This document shows, piece after piece, positions 33,659 through 45,688 of a stretch of DNA of 64,000 bases; positions within the stretch are counted from its first letter, which is position 1, and each line of letters starts with the position of its first letter. Source of the DNA: Pyrus communis (taxonomy: Eukaryota > Streptophyta > Magnoliopsida > Rosales > Rosaceae); assembly GCF_963583255.1 (NCBI RefSeq), contig NC_084806.1, forward strand, positions 16,658,317 to 16,722,316, written 5' to 3'. The notes under the pieces were generated by a model. It saw nothing but the letters and a program-made list of their open reading frames with translations, ran no database searches and was not told the DNA's origin. The translations under genes were made by a program, and so were the position numbers.

Positions 33659-36377
33659 CACTACTAGAAATTTTGACTTTACCGATAAAATTAATTTGTC
33701 GGCAAAAGTCAAAATTTGTCGCCAAAGTGTCTTTCCCAACAAAAAAGTTTGTCGGCAATTTTGTTCGCTAAAAGCATGTCGCCTCAGAATTTGGTATTTC
33801 ATCAGCTAAGATTCAACTTCACGACAAAATCCTTTTTGTCAGCATTTCTATCTTTCGACAAATATTTTTGTCGGTACAAGCTTTTTTAGCCGATAAATAA
33901 TACGTTTCAATCTACAAAATGTGTTTGTCGCTATGGCTATTTCGTCGGCACAGTCTTCTCTCTCCCGACAAATTGGTTTCGTCAAGAATACATTTAATTT
34001 ATAAAAATAAAAATAAAATGCTTTAATGCTCAGCTATTACATATGCAAATCAAAATACAATACACAAAATTGTTAAGAAGTTATGTTTTATTGAATGATA
34101 AATGTTGAATGTACAAAAGCATATCTACAGTGCTTATACAAAAGCATCATAGGTGAAATCATAAAAACAAAATTGAAGGAATGTTACAAATGAACCAACC
34201 AACATATATCAAAAATCACTCTGCCTGAAATGTTCATCAAAAGCTTCGATTGCCTTGGTTCTCTCGTCCAAACTCTCATGTAACTCAAACTTGAACTTCT
34301 TGTATCAAACCAGCTTGAGTCTGTTGAGGTAGTCATAGTATTCATAAATTTTGGTGTCTATGTCAAAGTTCACCTGAAAAGAATAAAAGACGAAAGATAA
34401 ATTTCAACACACATGGCAATTGAAAACAATTCAGACCATTCTAAACAACAACAACAAATTGTCTCTAAATCCAATCTTACACATCAACTAGCATGCAATT
34501 AAAAAGAGACCATCATAATTGATTTAAAAATACCTAATCTAAAGAGTTCATAGATTCTGATTTCTCAAATTCAAAGTAAGATAGTCTTATTCATTATGTA
34601 TTCCTAATAGCAAGTGTACCGTAAAACTGATTATAAATAAATATTTCTACTCACAGTGATATCTGTAATAAGGTATTTCTTTCTGTATCAAACTTGAATT
34701 TCACTTGCATCTTGGATGAGAAAGCATGTACCAGATGCATACATTCTTAAAGGCCAAGACAACAGCTCATCCAAACCTTGCAATCAACATTTCAAACCAC
34801 TTGCCATTTGAGAAGTTCTCTTCAGTCCCTGAATAAGATGTAAATCACAATGAATAAAAGGAGGTACAAAAAGTTACACAATAATTTTTTTTTTTTCTTC
34901 TTAGTACAACGATATATTTTACCCTCCCCACACAATGGGCAACCTAATTTGACATCGAATTTTCCATACACAAGATTCGACATGAGACCTCTCACTTACA
35001 AGTGAAGAGGACTACCACACACTAGGCTTGCACTTATTTTAGCTTAATAAAGCCATGCATAAGCCAACCAATGAACTTGCAACACCAAAACCCCCCAAAT
35101 AGTACTAGAATTTTTCAATGTGCAAGGAATATACAAAAAAATAAACTGAAGCCATAGTCAAGCCCCATCTCTCTAAAAAAAATCAGAACCCAGGCCACAA
35201 TCAAAATCCCTAATACCTGACCCCTAAATCTAACAATTTGAACAAATAGTATAGCATCAATTGAGGGAAAAAACAATCAATAGGTGAATGCACAACACGC
35301 CTCAACCTCATACTCCAAACATGCCATCAATTCCATACCCAATCAAAATGTAAAATATATCATTCAATTTACACCCAATACAAAAAGAAGAAAAAAAAAA
35401 TAAAAAAAAATAAAAAAACAAACAAACAAACAAACAAAACCATTCAATTCAATATCCAATTCTAGGTCAAAAATCAAAACAGGACCAAAAACAAAACTCC
35501 ACTAATAGTGTAGTTATCCAAATCTCCATCACAAAGCTTCTATCATCAAATTCGGCGAGAAATTTTGGGCCACGCACTGCAACAACAAGGTGCACAATGA
35601 TAAATATGAGAAAGGGAAAGAGATGAGCAACAAAGATGAGAGTGAGAGATGAGAAAGACCAATTGAAAGCCACCTACCTTTCAAAGGAAAGAGAGCGCAG
35701 ATTCAAGTCCATGAGTGAAGGCGGTGAGAGGGATGTGAGAAACCAGAGAGAGAGAGAAGCATGATCGATTAAGAGAGAAGGAGCAGTGTGAAAGTTAAAG
35801 AGAGTTATCGCAATTTATTTCCTTAATTAATTAGGCTTAGGAATTTAAAAAGTCCTAATCGTAAAAAATTTAGAGCTCATTTGGATTTACTTTTAAAATG
35901 ACTGAAAACATTTTTGATGAAAATGTTTTTAGAACCAAGTTTTAGTAAAGATGCAAGTAAATCCTGAAAAAACACTTAAATGCCTCCTGGAAGAAGCACA
36001 TAACTGATGCTTTTTGCAGAAAGTACTTTAAGTGCTTTTGGAATCTAAAAACATTTTCTCTAAAAACGTTTTCAGTCAATTTAAAAGCACATCCAAACGA
36101 GCCCTTAGTATTCAAATGTAAATTTTAAGGAGGCGGGAAAAGTCCCACCAAATCCTGCCCAATAAAGCCAAGTTCTCAGCTAAGAACTTCACTACCGACA
36201 AAATATTTCGTAGGCAATAACACTATGTCGTCTGGAAGAGTTTGCCCCAAAATCTTAACCATGGTATGCACGTTTAGCTGAAAAAGCAAAAAATTTGTCG
36301 AGTGAAAGTTGTTGTGCCGACAAACTCTTACTTAGTCGGCTTAGAAATTGTCGGCAAAATAATATTTTCTAGTACTA
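33659..36377 (-). mobile_element. Second CACTA-like element, non-autonomous, with captured-looking spliced sequence
   Basis: The left end CACTACTAGAAA pairs with the right end TTTCTAGTACTA (10 of 12 complementary). Flanking triplets are CTT (left) and TTT (right), a near match to a 3-bp duplication. Subterminal DNA on both sides is rich in TTTGTCGGCAA and CCGACAAA words. No TNP2 or Transposase_24 motif is visible. The interior (34210-35712) has features of a spliced minus-strand transcript. Confidence 0.75.
34209..35712 (-). pseudogene. Unrecognised spliced gene fragment inside the second CACTA element
   Basis: On the minus strand an ATG at 35712 opens a 12-codon exon (MDLNLRSLSFER) followed by a GTAGGT donor. 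A downstream exon begins after TTTTCAG at 34373 (VNFDIDTKIYEYYDYLNRLK) and ends with a stop at 34209 (AFDEHFRQSDF), with one internal TGA near 34305. A possible middle exon near 34690-34830 reads GTEENFSNGKWFEMLIARF. GA-rich leader sequence (35725-35800) precedes the ATG. I do not recognise the family. It may be a degenerate element gene or captured host exons. Confidence 0.4.
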
Positions 36378-36423
36378 TTTCCTTATATGTTAGCAAGGTA
36401 GCATTTGAAATATTTTATCCAAT

Positions 36424-36640
36424 AAGATCCTCTCCGGATTCTCTTTGTGAGGATCATGAGAATCCGTAAATCATGTTCGTTCATCGTACATTATGCGATC
36501 AGTTTTTGTCGGGTACTGTTGTGTTTAATTTTAAATAAAAAATTTAAAATGATTTATGATCCACGATATACGATAAACGGACACGATTCACGAATATCTG
36601 GAATCCTCACAAAAAGGATCCGACAAGGATCCGGATTCTT
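36424..36640. mobile_element. Fold-back MITE, about 217 bp
   Basis: The element is an imperfect palindrome. The left arm (AAGATCCTCTCCGGATTC, then TTTGTGAGGATC and ATGTTCGTTCATCGTACAT) is mirrored in the right arm (ACGATAAACGGACACGA, then GGAATCCTCACAAAAAGGATC and GGATCCGGATTCTT). There is no coding capacity; the 79-codon frame across it is incidental. This type of element is familiar from Rosaceae genomes, by memory of its sequence style. Confidence 0.8.
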
Positions 36641-38289
36641 ATTTTATGTTAGAAATGACTGTAGTGGAAATTTGGTTCGTTTATAAAAATATTAAAAAAA
36701 TAATAATAATTTCCTACAGTAATGCAATAAAACAGTACTTTTTTTCCGTAAGAAATTGCAATTGAAAATACCACTTGATGGTTATGTTAGTTCGGATTTT
36801 TCGTTGCTCCAGTCTTCCTCTGTGGTATTTTATTTTCTTTCTGCAGTTAAACCGTACAAGCAACAAAATATCTTATGACCAATCTATTAGAAAGAAAAAG
36901 CCAACGTAAAGCAAAAGACTTATGTGCCAAAACAGATACTAATTAAGATCGCATAGGTTCAAAAGAGTACAATTTCATCTTTACATGCATGCCATTTATA
37001 TTTGATTGTTTACATTTGTAGACGGGTGAAACTAGCATGGGATCATTGATTATCTTTGATCTCTTAACAACTTCAAAAACCTCATATATATTTATTTGTG
37101 TATTGTATTTGACCCTTATAAACAGTTAAGAACTAAACTACAACCTGCTCATCCTACTTCTTCTATTTTCTTCAATCATATTTGTCTTCCTTCTCCCTTC
37201 TTATGAGAGATTCTATTGTGCGATTCATGTGCTCGATGAGATACTTTAGTTAAAAAGTCTTGGTAGTCTTCAATATTAATCCACAGTATCCTGCATCACC
37301 CTCATCAAGCCTCGACATAGATAATAATAGTTGTCAATATATGTTGGCATAAATTTTCGACATATGTTGACAGGAATTGGCAGGTGTTTACTATGTGCTT
37401 GACGAAATATTTCAATAAAGCATTTTTGAATAATATTATATATGACCCTATTATTTGAAAATCCTGATTATGTCACTGTGTGCAAAGTACTGCAGCCCAG
37501 CAATATATTGTTGCATGCCACCAAATTAGTAATTAAACAACCCCAATTTTTTTTTTCAAATTAGTAATGAACTCTGGGATACATTTTCAAGGGCCTTTTA
37601 CCATGACATTTTCTTTTTCAACACCTCAATTTTCGGATTGCTTCTCTAGCTACGTAAGAAGTACTCATGCTCAGAAGTGCTCATGTTATATATTTTTATT
37701 AAATATCCAAATGTCTTTTCTTTTGGTGCTCGTCGAGAAAAGTTTTTTATAACCAAAAACACTTTTTAAGTTTTTGAATCGAACACAATCAGAAGCCTTT
37801 CTCATCGCTGGAAATGTTAGCATACGCTTCTCCATTAGTTGATTTTCACTTCACGAGAACTCTCATACGCGTCATCATCACATTGCTATCTGTCGATTCA
37901 AAACCTTGTGTCTGGCTTAGTGGTACAAAAGCAAGTCTATCTCTCCCACCAAATTGCATGTATCACTTATCAGTGCACAGACAACATTTGGCATGTTCAA
38001 TCCCAACTACGTACCTCTCAAAGATAGCGACAATTCATTTCTTGCACCATATATCAGGTTTTTCCTTTAATATCCGTATGCAAATTAAAAGTTTCTTTCC
38101 GACGTTTCTTTCTAATCGACTGTTCCCTTCACAGTGTATTTCCACTCCCATAACATAATTCGAGGTAATTATCTTTCTCTCAATCATGCATGCTTTGAAT
38201 ACAAGATGTGATAAGTTCTGATGTCTAAATATTAAAAACCTTGAAATCGATTGAGTATCCATCTCAATAATACAACACCATAAAAAATA
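36641..38289. other. Intergenic DNA without recognised features
   Basis: 1.65 kb of AT-rich DNA. Frames of 60-114 codons (37567-37752, 37814-38158, 38035-38262) lack domain motifs and overlap on both strands, so they are not called as genes. Confidence 0.6.
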
Positions 38290-39080
38290 AAAATAAAAAC
38301 ACCCTTTTTAGATCAAAGAATTTAATTTGTTGGGCAAATAAGATTTTGTCGCCTATTGTTTTGGTCGACAGATATTTTTTTTTTTTTTGACAATATTAGT
38401 CGGGCAAATATCGTCGAACACACGTTATCCAACAAATTTTAAAACTCTGTCGAGCAAATACTTTTTGCCCGACAAAATTACTGCTCACAATTACGTCGAG
38501 CCAAGTGCGTTGACAAACTTGGCTCAATGAATCCAACTTGCCCGACAACAATGTTTTGTTACTGAAACCCATTGTTGAATTGGAATAAAATCTTAAACGA
38601 AGAAAAATGTACAATTTGTCCGATGAATTTTAAAGTTGTATTTTTAGAAATAAAATAATACTTTACCCAACAAAACAACTGTCAAGCAAGGAAAAAAAAA
38701 AAGTACAAAATAATTCGACAAAATTTTCGTCGGCCAAACTTTTAATTTTTTTTAATTCGTAATTTACTTGTGTTTAATTTAAATAAATTAATTAGTTTTA
38801 ATTATATTAATCTCAAAATAAATTATAGTATTTAAAAAATATTTAATTATATTAAAGCTGAAATATTCGTACAAAAGTATATAAAATATCCTAAACTAAC
38901 TACTCTTAGGGTGGCTGCTGGGATGGCAGCTGGAGCTCGCTTAGAGGATCAGGGAGGCGAACGCCAGAGGCTATCGTTGCCTGGGCCATATTTTGCATGT
39001 TTCCCTAAAACTCATCCTCCCCTGGCATGCAACTTCTTCCCGCTACGACCTAGTGATCAACCTCGATAACGACATTTATA
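38290..39080. mobile_element. Degenerate CACTA-like remnant with GTCGGGCAAA subterminal words
   Basis: Words such as GTCGGGCAAATA, TTGCCCGACAA and GTCGACAG recur in both orientations between 38330 and 38750, like CACTA subterminal arrays. A minus-strand stretch at 38920-39000 (MQNMAQATIASGVRLPDPLS) resembles the C-terminal end of Transposase_24-type proteins. The ends were not found. Confidence 0.45.
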
Positions 39081-39660
39081 AAAGTAAAATTACAATACAG
39101 AAACAATGATTACAAAAATTTACATTAATACTAATCAATCACAGTAATTTCTGAGGTTATATTAAATGACATTATTTCATAAAAATTGCAAAATATTTCT
39201 AAAAGTTCTAATATTCCTAAAAAAAATAAATAATTCCAAAAACTCCTAGCTACAAACTTCTAATAATTCTAAAAAAAAATTTCAAATATATCTAATATTT
39301 TCTAAAAATTTATAATATTTTTAAAATTTCCTAATAATTCTAAAAATCTTAAAGTAATTTTCATAGATAGAAAAAAATTAGAAATACAACCAAGCCCATC
39401 CCACCCACCTACGCCCACCCACCCCACCCTCACTCAGCTCGCACCCAACCCTTTTCCCTTCCTTAAAACCCAACCTCTACCCCTTCCTAGCACCCAACCT
39501 CTTCCCTTCCTCAAAACTTAGCCCTTTCCCTTTCCCAAAAACCCTCAAATTCTTCGTCGTACGCACCCCCACCACCATCCACAAGCCCTTATCCCGCTGT
39601 CCCCTTACCCGAGCCCTTTCTCCCACCGCCTTCCCTGCCTAAACCCTAAACCCTAAACCT
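39081..39660. other. AT-rich then C-rich low-complexity DNA
   Basis: AAAAATTTC-type runs (39150-39380) give way to a pyrimidine-rich stretch with CCCACCC words (39390-39640). It ends with 2.5 copies of CCCTAAA (39640-39660), too short to count as telomeric. No gene is seen. Confidence 0.6.
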
Positions 39661-41425
39661 TGTTGTGATTTACGACTCAAAATTAGGATGATTTGTAAAT
39701 TAGGTTTGAGTTACTATTTCATTTTGGTGTCATATTTGAGTTTGGAATTGATTTCTTGGTTGGATTCCTTGCTTGGTGGAGAGTTTTTTATTTTATTTTA
39801 TTTTATTTTAATTTTTTTTTTTGTTAATACCTATTTGATTAGGAATTAGATTTACTTCTAATTAGAATTCGGAATCTCATCGTAACCTAAGTCCTATGCA
39901 TTATAAATAGGACCTTAGGGGTAGTTTATTTTGTGTGTCTCACCTTGGTCTAGAGAGTTTTTTCTCTTTTGGTTTTGGATGGAGGTGACATTTTGGAGTC
40001 ATGAATGTGGCAAATTTATGGCATTTGGTTGGCAAATTTGTGGGAGTTCATTTGTGGCTTTGAGAGTTAGAGAGTAATTTGGGATAATTTTCTCTGCTTT
40101 TTTAAGGATCTCTGCTTGTTTGGTTAGGGTTTGTAATTTTTGGGATTTGTATTGTTAGAGTTAAACTCTTTCAATCTCTGTTTGTTTTGTAAAATTCCTC
40201 GCCATGTTTCGTACGTGGACTTAAGTTTTACATCCAACCATGTAAATCTCTTGCTTTCTCTTGAGATTTTTGTTTTTAGCTTTCGCCTACGACATTGATA
40301 TTTGGTACTTTTGTTAGAATTCACTTTGGCTTGCGCAAAAGTACAAAAAGTGGTATTAGAGCTCTAGGTTTAGCTTGGGCTTTGCCTTCCAATCATAATT
40401 AAGTTGGGCTTTGCTTTCCAGTCATGTTGAAGTTTTCTGTGTTGTCGACAAAAAAATTTAATTGAAGAACGTGACAAGAGGAAAGATTTTGAGAGTATGT
40501 ATACCAAATCCTTTGGTTGTCTTTGAGGCAACGTTTGTTCAATCTACATTGTCATAAGGTGGAGTTTGATGTCCGAGACTTTGATGAAGTGATTTTTGGT
40601 TCGTCTATTCGAGCATTGCATAGATTTTTTTGTTGGATTTTTTGAGCCGTGGTGGATATCAATTTATGAAAGAATTTGGTGCACATTTTCATTTGTATTT
40701 TTGTATCCCATATTGAAGTTTGTATTTGATTTGGAATTTTGCTAATTTCTCACCGAGGTGGAGATTGTTGTGATTTCGGCTCAAAATTAGGATGATCCAA
40801 AAATTAGGTTTGTGTTACCCATTTCATCTAGGGTTCTATTTGAGTTTGGATTTGACTTCTTGGTTGGATTTCTTGCTTGGTGGAGAGTTTTTTATTAATT
40901 CCTATTTGGTTAGGATTTGGATTTGGATTTACTTCCAGTTAGGATTGAGATTCTCATTGTAACCTAAGTCCTATGCATTATAAATAGGGCCCTAGGATTA
41001 CTTCTTTTGTGTGCCTCACCATGTTTTAGAGAGTTTTTTCTCTTTTGGTTTTTGGTGGAGGTGACATTTTGGAGTCATGTGTGTCGCAAATTCATGGCTC
41101 ATTTGTTTGGCAAATTTGTGAGAGTCCATTTGTGAATTTGATGGTTAGAGAAGACTTTGGGAGATTCTTGTCCGATATATTGGGTTCTCTACTCATTTGG
41201 TTTAGGGTTTGTAATTTGTGGGATTTAGGTTGTAAGTCTTAAACACACGTTTGTAATTACCATTTGTTTAGTGAAATTGATCGCCGTGCTTCACCTATGA
41301 ACGTAGGCTTTATGACAAACCACTTGAATCTCTTGTGTTCCTTTGAGATTTATTTTTAGCTTTTGTCTACAATGTTTATATTCGGTAATTTGGTTAAAAT
41401 TGCTTCCACTTGCACATAGAAGTAC
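39661..41425 (+). mobile_element. Small non-coding LTR element (TRIM-like), about 1.77 kb
   Basis: LTR copies at 39661-40345 and 40766-41425 both start TGTTGTGATTT and share TATA-type GCATTATAAATAGG (about 39897 and 40975) and CTCACC...AGAGAGTTTTTTCTC. The primer site TGGTATTAGAGCTC (40351) lies 5 bp inside the left LTR, and the purine tract GAGGTGGAGAT (40755-40765) abuts the right LTR. The interior is only ~420 bp with no ORF. Flanks AACCT (left) and TAACC/AACCC (right) give at best an imperfect duplication. It would depend on another element's proteins. Confidence 0.85.
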
Positions 41426-41639
41426 TAACCCACCCCACCCCCTTCCTCGTACAAGTTCACAAATATTCACAACATTTCACATATAAATCAAAGAGTTTTG
41501 TAGTATAAAATTTATAAGATAAAAAAATTAATTCGAAATTTTTTTATATCGTACCTTTGTGAGAGCTTGAGAGTGAAAGAAAGAGAGAAAGCAAGAGAGA
41601 GTGCAGAGAAGAGGATGTGAATTCTGGGTAACATCAACT

Positions 41640-42660
41640 CAAGTAAAGCTACTAGGCATACCTTTAATGGTGCTCCAATTCAATTGTTTGGAACTGTGAA
41701 ACTAGCGATTCACACGGAACCCTATAACTATTTGTTAGTCTTTCATGTTATATACTGCCAAACCCCACACAATGGGTTGGAACTGGTTTCACAAGATGAA
41801 GGCAGTCCCATCGTCATATCATTAACTGCTCTAATGTTATGTGTCCAAAGCCCTTTCTTTTACCAAAGACCAGATACTTGAAGATGTAGAAACTTATCCT
41901 CGCCTTGGTGAGGGCGGCTAGAAAGCTTTGAACTTACTTTTAGTCATTTTGAATAATCAACATGACAAAATTTTCACTTCGATCAATCTTGCACAACCCA
42001 TATCTATCTTCCAAATTCACCAAGTGGGCCATTTAACTGGGACAACATGAAATCATTTATCATCCCAAGACTTCCATCTAAGTCCAGGCACTGGCGGACT
42101 TTGTGGCATAATTTACTCTAGCTAGTCAAGATGCCCAATATTTCACTGATTTGCAGTAGACTCTCGAAGATCCTTGTCTCTTGAAACTTTACATGGAAAG
42201 ATCGTCAAATGTGAACGAAGCAAGGGTTGGAATGGTCTTGATGATGCTAAAAAGATCCATACTTAAGTAGGCCTTGAAGCTTAGATTTCTAGCAAGCAAC
42301 ACCAGGGCAGAGTATGAGGAACTACTCGTCGGACTTAGGACAACATTATAGCTCCAGGTGAAAGGAACTTTTGATCCATTGTAACTCAACTTTAATTGTC
42401 AACCAAGTCAAGGTTGTCTATGTTGCACATAATCCGACCATGGGGTTCTACTCAGCCAAGGCCAAGACATTACTTGAGGGATTTAAGTAGTATGAAGCTC
42501 AACAGATTCCTCATAATGGGAATGGTTATACGGACTCACTCGTGAACATCACATCTACTGTGAACTACTCACTCCAACGGATGAGATCATAGAATACATC
42601 TAAGATGAGAAGCTTTTTAAGGAAAGCCACTTGGCAAAAAAATTGGTCCACAAGGCTTCA
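41640..42660 (+). pseudogene. Ty3/Gypsy Tat-type Pol remnant (protease region, RNase H, second RNase H)
   Basis: Piecewise translation shows a protease-like segment (FNGAPIQLFGTVKLAIHTEP, 41663-41722). RNase H-type text follows (AAR-KL near 41920, SLRSILHNPYLSS near 41980, KTSI-VQALADF near 42070-42105). Then comes a second RNase H block with LYMERSSNVNEARVGMVLM (42190-42245), FLASNTRAEYEELLVGLRT (42287-42345) and QIPHN (42510). A second, plant-type RNase H following the first is a hallmark of the Tat lineage. RT is largely missing, and stops are numerous. Confidence 0.7.
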
Positions 42661-42711
42661 AGATACGTCATTGTGCGAGCAAGACTCTATTGACAGTCTT
42701 ACTTGGGCCGA

Positions 42712-43570
42712 GGTTAGACCGATGTCATGTATGTAATTCTATTGAAAGTATACAAACTGATTCTACTAAAAACTATACAAATTGGTTAGACTATAAAGCA
42801 TACAAAATAGATTACATATATTTGAACCTGATTCTACAAAAATAGTCGATGAGGGGTTGGACAGATGGCATGTATGTAGTTTTGTTAAAAGTATAAAAAC
42901 TGAATTTACTCAAACTATACAAATTGTCTCAACTAAAAAGTATACAAAATTGATTCTACATATATTTGAAATTGATTGTGCAAAGATAGTTAAGGAGAGG
43001 TTGGATTGATGACATGTACGTAGGTTTGTTAAAAGTACACAAACTGATTCGACTAAAAACTATTCAAATTGGTTCAACTAAAATGTATATTTAGACATCA
43101 AAATTTCGGTGAAATGAATGTTCACCAACACACTAAATTTTTACATGTCAGGGTTTACGTGTTATGCACCATGTGTCTCTCAAATCGTTCACCGTTCACA
43201 TGACAGCTGACTCATAAAAAATCGAACGAGCCATCAAGGGGGACACTTGTCAACACTTGGCAGAAATGAACTATTTGATTTTAATTTAATTTAACAATTT
43301 AATTAATTTAAATTTAAATCAAATGAAAATTCCAAACTAGGGAAGATTGATTTATTTACTTTTATTTCATTAAATCAAATATTAATTAGTGGAGTCAAAT
43401 CATGAACCTAGCTTGTACACATCTTCTGGTGTTAGTTGAAACTAATTCTGCAAAAATAGTCGAGAAGAGGTTGGACTGATACTAATAATAAAATATACAA
43501 ACTGATTATACATATAATTTCAAAAGTAATTCTGCAAAAATGATTTAGGAGGGGTTGAGCTAATGACACG
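42712..43570. repeat. ~144-bp minisatellite, interrupted
   Basis: Degenerate units begin at 42712, 42855 and 42999 (GGTTRGAYNGATGNCATGTA, then TATACAAATTGG words). Further partial units lie at about 43430-43570, after ~340 bp of other sequence (43092-43430). It lies downstream of the Tat remnant, where such elements often carry tandem repeats. Confidence 0.75.
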
Positions 43571-43743
43571 CATTATTTTTATTAAGTTGTGTGGATTAGG
43601 CCTTGTTAACAACTAAAGCTATTTGGGGTATAACTGGTATTGTAAAATTGTGTTTTCATGTTTTTTGGGGGGCTTTAGTTGTTTTTATGTTTTGTTTCTC
43701 CTTGATATGTTAAAAAATTAGTGGAGTTCCTTAAAATATATTG

Positions 43744-44014
43744 TGTTGTAGGCCCAATTAACCGAACTGTTCTAGGGGAATAGAGAGGGGGAGGTCGGCG
43801 GCAATAAGAAAGAAAAGGGAGATATTTAATTATGAGGTATGTGTTGTATCACTCTATTGTGCCCTTATTTATAGCAGTAGGATAAATTAAATCCTTACCT
43901 TAATAGGATTGCAACTCTAATATGATAATATCTATTAAAGAGAAAATTCCAAGATATCATTAGATACACTAGGATTTACACAATCACATTCTTATTTTAA
44001 ATATTACTGCAACA
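43744..44014 (-). repeat. Copia D 3' LTR (left)
   Basis: It runs from TGTTGTAGG to GCAACA and matches 63410-63680 throughout at roughly 88-90% by eye. It is followed on the plus strand by CTCCCCCATGAG, the complement of the polypurine tract. Confidence 0.92.
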
Positions 44015-44399
44015 CTCCCCCATGAGTGTGTAAATACTAAAACAAAACATCACATCAGCTCTTCAGCAGATAAGGTAGAGTAGTTGATAAGTCGCCAGTA
44101 CAACAGGAGAATGTGATTCTCAAATTTAAAGAAAGTATGCATTGGTAGTAAAACTCACAAAACCTCGCTATGGTAAAACCTAAGGCAAGTGAAAACCCAT
44201 AGACTAAGGAGAAAAGTGAAAAGTATGCTTAATGTCTAGAACAGATGTCACACAAGACAAAAGTAGTGAACTCAATGAAGTATAATCATCCCAGGATGGG
44301 TGCCTCATCAAAACCTCATTAGGTAAGTATGCTTCAAGATACTCTTCCTGAGTTAGACATAACTTCCAAATAAGAGAACTACAAGCAATTCAACTCAGA

Positions 44400-45683
44400 T
44401 AATTTACACTTACCGATTCCTTAGATGAGCTTCTGAAAAGTAGACTTGGGCAATGACTTGGTAAAGAGATAGGCCAGGTTTGCTTGACTTCAATGTTCTG
44501 ATGTAATTGTTACTAGTGAGAATAAAAGAACTTAAGTGCTATATTCTTAGTGTTGTTTCCCTTGATGTATCCCTTCTTTAACTACTCGGTACATGCTGCA
44601 TTGTCTTCAAAGATCATTGTAGGAAGGTCAACGACGATAGTAAAACCACTAGTGCTTCGAATATGTTCCATGACTGCTCTCAACCAATATCACTCATACA
44701 ATGCTTCATGCAAGGCGAGAATCTTAGCATGGTTCAAAGAAGTTGCAACTAGCATTTGCTTGGTGGACCTCCAAGATATAACTGTGTTTCCAACTGTAAA
44801 AACATAGCCCATTTGAGGATGTGCCCTATGTGAGTCAGACAGAGCCTTGATTGATTTACTAGGATCCCATCTGAACAAAGCTCGACTTGGATTGCTTGTT
44901 TCCAGTTTGACCAATTCGTTCTACGTTTTCATCAACAGAACATGGTTCAATGTCATCACTAAGCATGATGTCAGTAGCTATTGTGTATGCAAATGCGTCA
45001 TCAACGATCATCTCATTTTGATTCCAAACCTCATCCAATACTACGTGGTGGACCGAAATCTTGTGATTCTCGGGAGCCCGATATGTCTTATCTAAGACAT
45101 CACCGTAATCTAAAATAACCTCATACGTTGGAACAGATAAGTAAGTAATGGTCAGATTCAGACTAGATTCACTACTTTGTACAGTTTTCCTCTTCCGGGG
45201 TTGTGAATCCTTTGAACTAGGGGTTTGTCACGCTTCAGTGTAGGATCAAATGATTGGCTAACCGCCAATGTACTAAACCATGTGGAAGGTGCAGCTGCCC
45301 TACCCTAGGGGAAGGTGCAGCAAGTATATGTGATCTCATCACCTTTGCTAGATCTGTAAAAGCATCCAGCATGCTTTGAGTAATACTCTAGAGTTCTAAT
45401 ATACGACACACTTCAGTTTCAAACTGGGCAGTGTGGGGATCTAAATGAGACATAGTGGAAGCATACCACGACAATTCGTGACGTTCTACAGAAATGTTAG
45501 CGTTCTTATCTCCCCCTAACGACGGGAAGACTGTCTCATCAAATTGACAATCCGCAAAACATGCAGTAAAGAGATCTCTTGTCAAAGGCTCTAAGTAGCG
45601 AATAATAACCGACATAGATTCCCATTATTCTCTAATGACCTATTTTGATACGTAGTGGTGGTAGCATTGACACATAGACTGCG
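44400..45683 (-). pseudogene. Copia D Pol remnant: integrase end, linker and RNase H
   Basis: Minus frames include the integrase C-terminal piece YLEPLTRDLFTACFADCQFDE (45540-45610), a linker with LSHLDPHTAQFETEV, and a piece upstream of RT with DEVWNQNEMIVDDAFAYT-like text (44945-45045). The sequence then jumps to RNase H: DSHRAHPQMGYVFTVGNTV, then SWRSTKQMLVATSLNHAKIL (44710-44840), then EDNAACTE and LKKGYIKGNNTK (44555-44620). The RT domain is missing between ~44930 and 44890. Stops and frameshifts are frequent. Confidence 0.85.
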
Positions 45684-45688
45684 CACCC

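Noticed and set aside
39640..39660. CCCTAAA repeats as an interstitial telomere
   Set aside because: Only about 2.5 copies, within reach of chance or promoter telo-box-like motifs.
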